Assembly (NCBI RefSeq): GCF_039541915.1
Contig: NZ_BAABHD010000068.1
Coordinates: 1-48,656, forward strand
DNA length: 48,656 nucleotides
Direction: 5' to 3'
Source: Nibrella saemangeumensis
GTDB lineage: Bacteria > Bacteroidota > Bacteroidia > Cytophagales > Spirosomataceae
Shown: positions 43,591 through 48,656 of the stretch, piece after piece
How positions within the stretch are numbered: position 1 is the first letter of the stretch
Layout: each line of letters opens with the position of its first letter
The notes under the pieces: model-generated
Database searches by the model: none
What the model saw: the letters and a program-made list of their open reading frames with translations, nothing else
What the model was told of the DNA's origin: nothing
Position numbers and translations under genes: made by a program

Positions 43591-43644
43591 CCGGCCAGCA
43601 GGGATGCTGACCGGTAAATCTCAGCCAGCATCCCTGCTGGCCGG
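43591..43644. terminator. Long perfect hairpin between cysM and pyrD
   Basis: CCGGCCAGCAGGGATGCTG (43591-43609) and CAGCATCCCTGCTGGCCGG (43626-43644) are perfect 19-base arms with a 16-base loop. On the minus strand it lies four bases after the cysM stop and is followed by ACATTTTTG, so it is a plausible cysM terminator. Its length exceeds ordinary need, so it may belong to a dispersed hairpin family. Confidence 0.75.
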
Positions 43645-43648
43645 AACG

Positions 43649-44524
43649 TTACTCCGCAAACAGATCAGACGACAGGTAGCGGTCCCCCCGGTCGCAGATG
43701 ATGCAGACCACAACGCCTTCTTCCAGTTCGTCAACCAGCTTCAGCGCGGCATGTACGGATCCCCCGCTGCTCATCCCGGCGAATACGCCTTCTACCTTAG
43801 CCAGTTTGCGGGTCATGGTTACGGCATCTTCCTGCGATACCTCCATGATGCGATCGACCCGCTGGGGCTCAAATATCTTCGGCAGGTATTCGACCGGCCA
43901 TTTCCGGATGCCCGGGATGGAAGAGCCATCGGTGGGCTGGCAGCCGACAATCTGCACGGCCGGGTTTTGCTCTTTCAGGTACCGGGAGGTACCCATGATG
44001 GTACCCGTTGTGCCCATAGAGGAGACAAAATGCGTTACCTGGCCGTTGGTATCACGCCAGATCTCCGGCCCTGTCGAGTGGTAGTGAGCCATGTAGTTAT
44101 CGGGATTGGCAAACTGGTTGAGCAGCAGATAGCCTCCCTTTGTTACCTGCGCTTCGGCATAATCGCGGGCCGACTCCATCGATTCGGTCAGGATCACCCG
44201 GGCGCCAAAGGCCTGCATCGTCTGAACCCGCTCTTTGGTGGAGCTTTCGGGCATGATCAGGTCAATATCGACGCCATACAGCCGGGCAATCATCGCCAGC
44301 GCAATGCCGGTATTGCCGCTGGTAGCCTCGATCAGCCGCATACCGGGCTTCAGTTCACCGCGCTCAATAGCGCCTTTAATCATGCCGTAGGCCGGGCGGT
44401 CTTTCACGCTACCGCCGGGGTTTTGACCCTCCAGCTTGCCAAACAGCCGGACGTTTGATTTGGTATGTAAGCGATTTAGTTCAACCAGCGGAGTATTCCC
44501 AACGAGATCAAGCAGGGTGGCCAT
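43649..44524 (-). CDS. cysM: Cysteine synthase B
   Basis: A PLP enzyme making cysteine (or S-sulfocysteine) from O-acetylserine and sulfide or thiosulfate in the cytoplasm. The 291-residue product has the PLP lysine K41 in EGQNPGGSVKDRPA, the substrate loop ATSGNTGIALA (67-77), the GTTGTIMGTSRYLKE phosphate-binding loop, and C-terminal GVFAGMSSGG. EGQNPGGSVKDR and the short length favour CysM over CysK. The start ATG 44524 gives the usual MATLLDLVGNTPLV. A weak TAATTTTT element precedes it near 44570-44577. Confidence 0.92.
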   Translation of the reverse strand: MATLLDLVGNTPLVELNRLHTKSNVRLFGKLEGQNPGGSVKDRPAYGMIKGAIERGELKPGMRLIEATSGNTGIALAMIARLYGVDIDLIMPESSTKERVQTMQAFGARVILTESMESARDYAEAQVTKGGYLLLNQFANPDNYMAHYHSTGPEIWRDTNGQVTHFVSSMGTTGTIMGTSRYLKEQNPAVQIVGCQPTDGSSIPGIRKWPVEYLPKIFEPQRVDRIMEVSQEDAVTMTRKLAKVEGVFAGMSSGGSVHAALKLVDELEEGVVVCIICDRGDRYLSSDLFAE

Positions 44525-44599
44525 GTATACAGAATGGGGTGATGTATTATCCGGAATAAAAACCAGGAGGAAAAATTAGTTCATTACAGGCCAATTTTT

Positions 44600-44672
44600 A
44601 CCGTTCAAAAAAAACTTTGCATGTAACCAAATGGTACAATCCAAAAAATTCAAATCCGTAATTGTTTGGTTA
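44600..44672 (+). promoter_or_regulatory. Upstream region of the LytTR gene with a wide dyad and a LytTR-like half-site
   Basis: TAACCAAA (44624-44631) and TTTGGTTA (44665-44672) are exact reverse complements 41 bases apart centre to centre, about four helical turns. ACCGTTCAA (from 44601) resembles the LytTR half-site [TA][AC][CA]GTTN[AG][TG] with one mismatch. The rest of 44525-44776 is AT-rich without a gene. The pattern suits an autoregulatory operator, but it is untested. Confidence 0.4.
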
Positions 44673-44776
44673 TGAAATATATATATTATTGTGCTCCTTC
44701 ATGTGTAAGGCTGGTTCAACAAGCGTGTCCGTCTACCCATGAGGCTACCTTTATCAACCGCCTATAATGTTTAACC

Positions 44777-45223
44777 ATGGAAAAGCCGCTTTATACATAC
44801 CAGTTTACTACTGCCGGCCTGGAAGAAATTTCCCGCCATTTTCATATGTCAGAGTTGACACTGCCGTTTTGGGGTTACCGTAAAAAAATGCCGATGTACC
44901 GAATTATGCGCCTGGAAGGTGAAGGAAATTACACGCGGTTCCATTTCAACGACGGCAGTGAACTGGTGGTCTCGCTGACGCTGAAAAAAATGGAGGCCCG
45001 GCTGCCGCCTTTGCTGTTTGTAAGGCTCCACAAAAAAAACATCATCAACCTGATGTACCTGAATGATGTTCGGTACGATAACCAGCAGGTAACCGTGGTA
45101 CTAGCCAACGGCGACCGGGTTGAGGTATCCCGTCGGAAAACAAACCTGGTTATGAAACAGATTCAGGATTTTCAGCAGGAAATACGGGCGTTAAGCGGAA
45201 TGCCGCTGGTGGCAACCGCCTGA
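44777..45223 (+). CDS. Stand-alone LytTR DNA-binding protein
   Basis: The 148-residue protein is almost entirely a LytTR domain (about 40-135): PMYRIMRLEGEGNYTRFHFNDGSE, LVVSLTLKKMEARLPP, FVRLHKKNIINLMYLNDV and VVLANGDRVEVSRRKTNLVMK. It has no receiver domain, membrane segment or cofactor motif, so its activity must be set by level or by a partner. The N-terminal ~35 residues are polar and unrecognised. It is monocistronic, with a perfect 17-bp terminator after it shared with fadD. Confidence 0.9.
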   Translation: MEKPLYTYQFTTAGLEEISRHFHMSELTLPFWGYRKKMPMYRIMRLEGEGNYTRFHFNDGSELVVSLTLKKMEARLPPLLFVRLHKKNIINLMYLNDVRYDNQQVTVVLANGDRVEVSRRKTNLVMKQIQDFQQEIRALSGMPLVATA

Positions 45224-45250
45224 TCGTTCGCTTTTCGCCCCGGTAAAGAA

Positions 45251-45291
45251 CAAGCGCCGGCCGGCTAGTATGGATAGCCGGCCGGCGCTTG
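45251..45291. terminator. Bidirectional terminator between the LytTR gene and fadD
   Basis: CAAGCGCCGGCCGGCTA (45251-45267) and TAGCCGGCCGGCGCTTG (45275-45291) are perfect 17-base arms with a 7-base loop. It lies between the two convergent stops; the flanking T-runs are short. Confidence 0.85.
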
Positions 45292-45310
45292 CCGTTACAT
45301 TCAATTTCAC

Positions 45311-47017
45311 TTACTTCTGTTTCGCCAATTCTTCTTCGCGAAGCGACCGGCGCAGAATCTTACCTACGTTTGTTTTCGGCAATTCGTTTCTAAACTCAAT
45401 GTACTTCGGAACCTTGTAAGCGGTCAGGTTCTCGCGGCAGTAGCTCCGAATGGCTTCCTCAGTCAGTTCCAAATCTTTCTTTACCACAAAGATTTTCACG
45501 GTCTCGGTCGATCTGGCATCGGGGATACCCACACAGGCGACTTCCAGCACACCGGGGCATTGCGCCACGACGTCTTCTACTTCGTTGGGGTATACATTAA
45601 AGCCGGAGACCAGGATCATATCTTTCTTGCGGTCGACAATTCGGAAGAAGCCATCTTCGTCCATAACCCCAATATCGCCGGTCTTGAACCACTCGCCCTC
45701 CATCACCTTAGCCGTTTCATCCGGCCGGTTGAAATACCCGGCAAACACCTGCGGACCCCGCGCCCAGATCTCGCCCGGTTCGCCCTGGGCAGCTTCGGTA
45801 CCGTCTTCGTTCATAATCTTCATTTCGGTGCTGGGCCAGGGTACGCCAATTGTCCCGACCCGATTTTCACCGACCAGCGGATTCGACGATAACACAGGAG
45901 AAGTCTCCGACAAACCATAGCCTTCGGCCGGCAAACAACCCGTCAGTTCCTGCCAGCGCTTAGCCACCGTGCTCTGCAGCGCCATACCACCAGCAGACGT
46001 AATCTTCAGGTGACTGAAATCTACTTCTTTGATGCGGGGGTGGTTCAGCAGACCGTTATAGAGTGTGTTTACCCCCGTAAACATGGTGATTTCGTACTTC
46101 TTCAGGTCGTTGATGAAGGCATTCAAATCACGGGGATTTGTAATAAGCAGGTTCATAGAACCGCTCTTGAGCGACGACATGGCGTTGACCGTAAGCGCAT
46201 AAATATGGTACAATGGCAGAGCTGCTACCACCACACCTGCCTTATTGCCCATTTGCTTCAGCATCGGCTGAAGCCAGGCGTCGTTGGCCTCTACGTTAGC
46301 CACCACATTGCGGTGGGTGAGTATGGCCCCCTTTGATACGCCGGTAGTTCCGCCGGTATACTGGATAAACGCCATGTCATTACCGGTCAGGGTAACCGGC
46401 TTCAACGTATGGCGCGCACCCCGCCGAAGCGCATTTTCAAACGAAATAGCATCCGGCAATTGATAAGCCGGCACCATTTTCTTGACGTGCTTCACCACGG
46501 CATTCACGATGTGCTTCTTGGGGAAGCCCTGCATATCACCAATCTTAGTGAGGATAACATGCTCGATGTCCGTTTGCGCAATGATTTTCTCCAGGTTAGC
46601 CGCGAAGTTGGCCAGGATTACAATGGCCTTAGCGCCCGAGTCCTTAAACTGGTGCTGCATTTCGCGGGGAGTGTAGAGGGGATTGGTATTGACTACCGTC
46701 AGGCCGGCCCGCAAGGCGCCAAACATGGCAACCGGGTATTGCAGCAGGTTAGGCATCTGAATCGCGAGCCGGTCTCCTTTCTGAAGGCCCAGATCATGCT
46801 GCAGAAAAGCCGCAAACTGACGGGATAATGTATCTACTTCTCTAAAAGTTAATTGTTTGCCCATGTTGGCAAAGGCCGGCTGAGCGGCAAAGCGCTCAAA
46901 GCCTTCTTCCATTAAACTCACTAGTGATGGATAAGCGTCCGGATTTATTTCTGTCGGAACGCCCTCGGGATAAAACTTATGCCATGGAAATGACTTCGTT
47001 GTTGAGGGGGTCTGCAT
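45311..47017 (-). CDS. fadD: Long-chain-fatty-acid--CoA ligase
   Basis: The enzyme activates fatty acids to acyl-CoA with ATP at the inner membrane face. From ATG 47017 the product is 568 residues; a longer frame to 47086 would include the promoter element. AMP-binding motifs are clear: IQYTGGTTGVSKGAILTH (P-loop), EGYGLSETSPVLSSNP, GEIWARGPQVFAGYFNRPDETA, WFKTGDIGVMDEDGFFRIVDRKKDMILVSGFNVYP and C-terminal Lys PKTNVGKILRR. These match the bacterial FadD type. It is monocistronic with a promoter element at 47045 and a shared terminator. Confidence 0.94.
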   Translation of the reverse strand: MQTPSTTKSFPWHKFYPEGVPTEINPDAYPSLVSLMEEGFERFAAQPAFANMGKQLTFREVDTLSRQFAAFLQHDLGLQKGDRLAIQMPNLLQYPVAMFGALRAGLTVVNTNPLYTPREMQHQFKDSGAKAIVILANFAANLEKIIAQTDIEHVILTKIGDMQGFPKKHIVNAVVKHVKKMVPAYQLPDAISFENALRRGARHTLKPVTLTGNDMAFIQYTGGTTGVSKGAILTHRNVVANVEANDAWLQPMLKQMGNKAGVVVAALPLYHIYALTVNAMSSLKSGSMNLLITNPRDLNAFINDLKKYEITMFTGVNTLYNGLLNHPRIKEVDFSHLKITSAGGMALQSTVAKRWQELTGCLPAEGYGLSETSPVLSSNPLVGENRVGTIGVPWPSTEMKIMNEDGTEAAQGEPGEIWARGPQVFAGYFNRPDETAKVMEGEWFKTGDIGVMDEDGFFRIVDRKKDMILVSGFNVYPNEVEDVVAQCPGVLEVACVGIPDARSTETVKIFVVKKDLELTEEAIRSYCRENLTAYKVPKYIEFRNELPKTNVGKILRRSLREEELAKQK

Positions 47018-47044
47018 AGTGTATAGCGTTTGGATGTTTTTTAG

Positions 47045-47052
47045 CAAAAATA
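47045..47052 (-). promoter_or_regulatory. Candidate -7 element for fadD (TATTTTTG on gene strand)
   Basis: On the minus strand TATTTTTG fits TAnnTTTG exactly, 27 bases before the fadD ATG, giving a leader of about 20 bases. The upstream CTTTCC is a weak -33 candidate. Confidence 0.55.
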
Positions 47053-47349
47053 AAACGAAAACAGGAAAGGTTTTATGCGACACCACTAAATAACCGCGCA
47101 GGTCTGCTGTGTCACATTAGTTACAGGCTTGCGCTCAGACACCACTCCGGCAGAACTCAAAGTAGCGCAAACCGCTTACCAGTAAACCTTTACCCGCATT
47201 TTATTGACCCTGCTCGTATATTGTTCGATTTACAATTAAACAAAAGCGATCCAAATATGTTAAATACCTAATTCAATAACAGGCCACCTTCTCTAACGCA
47301 TTAGCGACTGTTAGTGGAAAATTAAAAATACCTTGAACCAAACAGTAGT

Positions 47350-47378
47350 TAACCCCAACGGCGCTTCCGTTGGGGTTA
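47350..47378. terminator. Terminator-like hairpin in a divergent intergenic region
   Basis: TAACCCCAACGG (47350-47361) pairs with CCGTTGGGGTTA (47367-47378) around a 5-base loop, followed by CTTGTTTTC on the plus strand. It sits between two divergent genes, where no protein-coding transcript should end. Confidence 0.6.
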
Positions 47379-47570
47379 CTTGTTTTCGGGGCAAACCAAC
47401 GTCACAACCCGATGAACAGCCACCGCTTGAGAGACTTTTGGGCATGAGGACTGTTTACGGTTTTCTCAGACTTTTGTCTTTATTTTGCAGGTTCAACACG
47501 CTCCCGGATTAAACGAAAACCTTTAAAAGTAGTCAAATCAATTGTCTAACCTAATCACAGAAAGTATACC

Positions 47571-48116
47571 ATGATACAATCAGGAAAAGTAGCCGCTTTA
47601 ATAATAGCTCTGTTGGTGAGCGTTCCGGTACTGGCTCAGCATGAGGGGCATCACCCGACCGCTAAAACCAGCCAGTCGGGTGGCCAGATGAAACAGGAAG
47701 CCGGTAAAGTACTGGCGGCTTATTACACGATAAAGGATGCGCTGGTGGCTACCAACGCCAAAGAAGCCGGCCAGCAGGCTGATGCATTCCTAAAGACCCT
47801 GAAGGCAGTTGACCACAGCAAGATGTCTGCTGCGGAGATGAAATCTTTTGATGTTTACAGCCGGAACCTGGAGAAGCATGCACGTGAGATTCAAAAGAAC
47901 AAAAACGTAGAGAAACAGCGTAGTCATTTTGAGCTGCTTTCTAAAGAAATGACTGCTTTCGCCAAAGAATATAAGCCGGAGAAGACCTATGTGCAATACT
48001 GCCCAATGGCCGCTGATGGCAAGGGAGCCGCGTGGCTGAGCAGCAAAAAAGAGATTGCCAACCCCTACTACGGCAGTCGGATGATGAAGTGCGGCAAAGT
48101 AACCGAAGAGATCTGA
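47571..48116 (+). CDS. Exported DUF3347-domain protein
   Basis: The 181-residue product has a signal peptide (to about residue 22, ending PVLAQ) followed by a His-rich HEGHH. The body is DUF3347: VLAAYYTIKDALVATNAKEAGQQADAFL, the helical EMKSFDVYSRNLEKHAREIQ, and the C-terminal YVQYCPMAADGKGAAWLSSKKEIANPYYGSRMMKCGKV. YCPM, HEGHH and the MMKCG end recall metal-handling proteins, and this domain often sits beside copper efflux genes; copper or other metal binding is an inference. No efflux gene is next to it here. A perfect 16-bp terminator follows. Confidence 0.88.
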   Translation: MIQSGKVAALIIALLVSVPVLAQHEGHHPTAKTSQSGGQMKQEAGKVLAAYYTIKDALVATNAKEAGQQADAFLKTLKAVDHSKMSAAEMKSFDVYSRNLEKHAREIQKNKNVEKQRSHFELLSKEMTAFAKEYKPEKTYVQYCPMAADGKGAAWLSSKKEIANPYYGSRMMKCGKVTEEI

Positions 48117-48132
48117 GAGGCCATCGGCCGCT

Positions 48133-48168
48133 ACACAAAAGCCATTGGATACCCAATGGCTTTTGTGT
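48133..48168 (+). terminator. Terminator after the DUF3347 gene
   Basis: ACACAAAAGCCATTGG (48133-48148) and CCAATGGCTTTTGTGT (48153-48168) are perfect 16-base arms with a 4-base loop. A-rich and T-rich outer parts make it functional in both directions for the convergent MazG-like gene. Confidence 0.9.
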
Positions 48169-48233
48169 TTATTAAGAAGGCAAAGCCTTCAGCTTTTGGG
48201 TGATGATGGTTGCAAAGGCCACATCACGGCTAA

Positions 48234-48560
48234 CTACCTGAGCTTCTGGTTATCCTTATGCCGCGTTGCGTCACGGATGTTCTTTTTGTCGAGGTTCTTC
48301 TGAAAGGCTTCGGTCAGATCAATCCCGGTCTGGTTGGCGAGGCAGATGAGTACCCAGAGAACATCGGCCATTTCATCACTCAGGTCTTTGCTTTCGTCGG
48401 ATTCCTTTTCCGATTGCTCCCCGTAGCGTCGGGCCATTATTCTGGCTACTTCGCCAACCTCTTCGGTCAAAATCGCCATATTGGTCAGCTCACTGAAGTA
48501 CCGTATACCTACGGTCTTTATCCATACATCAACGGTGTCCTGTGCCTCCTTTAACGTCAT
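48234..48560 (-). CDS. MazG-like nucleotide pyrophosphohydrolase
   Basis: The 108-residue cytoplasmic protein is a single MazG-type domain with the metal motif EExxE (E33, E34, E37 in LTEEVGEVAR) and ExxD (E63, D66 in DEMADVLWVL). Enzymes of this fold split nucleoside triphosphates to monophosphate and pyrophosphate, cleaning damaged or unwanted nucleotides. The short single-domain form resembles the small MazG/YpjD-type proteins rather than two-domain MazG. The start is ATG 48560. A long hairpin lies about 40 bases upstream at the window edge. Confidence 0.92.
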   Translation of the reverse strand: MTLKEAQDTVDVWIKTVGIRYFSELTNMAILTEEVGEVARIMARRYGEQSEKESDESKDLSDEMADVLWVLICLANQTGIDLTEAFQKNLDKKNIRDATRHKDNQKLR

Positions 48561-48600
48561 AATTTGGGGTTAATTTTTGTCATGCCGACGCAGCCGGGCG

Positions 48601-48656
48601 GCCGGTGCCGAGGCATCTTGCTGATTGAATTACAATTAAGATGCCTCGGCACCGGC
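48601..48656. repeat. Long perfect inverted repeat at the right edge
   Basis: GCCGGTGCCGAGGCATCTT (48601-48619) and AAGATGCCTCGGCACCGGC (48638-48656) are perfect 19-base arms with an 18-base loop. The right arm ends on the last base of the window, so the stem may continue beyond it. It lies upstream of the MazG-like gene and could end a transcript from outside. Confidence 0.75.

Larger units (their letters stand above)
47018..47570. other. Long divergent intergenic region between fadD and the DUF3347 gene
   Basis: About 550 bases without a convincing gene. It holds the fadD promoter (47045-47052), an AT-rich middle, and a strong terminator-like hairpin at 47350-47378. A hairpin with a following T-rich run in a divergent gap hints at a small RNA ending there, with its start perhaps near 47200-47240 (TATATTG at 47217), but no RNA family is recognised. 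Confidence 0.45.

Noticed and set aside
43586..44458. 290-codon open frame opposite cysM
   Set aside because: Antisense to cysM and running through the hairpin at 43591-43644; no recognisable domain.
47018..47086. 23-codon N-terminal extension of fadD
   Set aside because: It would contain the TATTTTTG promoter element; MQTPSTTKSF at 47017 is a normal start.

Overview
The window reads as a chromosomal piece of a Bacteroidota, most likely order Cytophagales (Spirosoma-like family; genus not determinable from sequence alone). Pointers are a SusC/SusD pair with a FecI-type sigma factor and a FecR anti-sigma factor, a C-terminal type IX secretion (T9SS) sorting domain, 7TMR-DISM histidine kinases, a PVC-type dehydrogenase with a cytochrome c domain, and several TAnnTTTG promoter -7 elements. 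Most of it is GC-rich and densely coding. The first ~2.15 kb is clearly more AT-rich. I see no tRNA, rRNA, CRISPR array or intact insertion sequence.

Layout. 1-2.2 kb: AT-rich stretch with a vanadium haloperoxidase. 2.2-8.4 kb: exported amidohydrolase, large PVC-type HEAT/cytochrome c protein, PAS histidine kinase, small acidic protein. 8.5-15.1 kb: T9SS FG-GAP protein, murF, SGNH hydrolase, ahcY, Uma2-family protein. 15.1-20.3 kb: SDR/AraC divergent pair, then a TIG/kelch lipoprotein and a beta-barrel-like protein. 20.5-28.2 kb: ECF sigma, FecR, SusC with STN domain, SusD and DUF4397 lipoprotein in one direction. 28.4-33.0 kb: secreted M1 peptidase, a 5'-nucleotidase split into two overlapping genes, a toxin-antitoxin locus whose toxin carries a stop codon, purQ. 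33.0-39.0 kb: an operon of two 7TMR-DISM kinases, a CheY-like regulator and a receiver-nucleotidyl cyclase fusion. 39.1-48.6 kb: lolA-like, ftsK, pyrD, cysM, a LytTR regulator, fadD, DUF3347 protein, MazG-like pyrophosphohydrolase.

Working together. The sigma/FecR/SusC/SusD set has the parts of a trans-envelope signalling uptake system: an STN domain on SusC, a one-pass FecR, and an ECF sigma. The same bipartite element (GCTAAGGGTAA, 12 bases, CTGTC) precedes both the sigma gene and the FecR gene, which looks like a self-controlled ECF promoter. The kinase-kinase-regulator-cyclase operon could convert an outside or membrane signal into a cyclic nucleotide. Many gene ends carry long, perfect hairpins acting as terminators, often shared by convergent genes.
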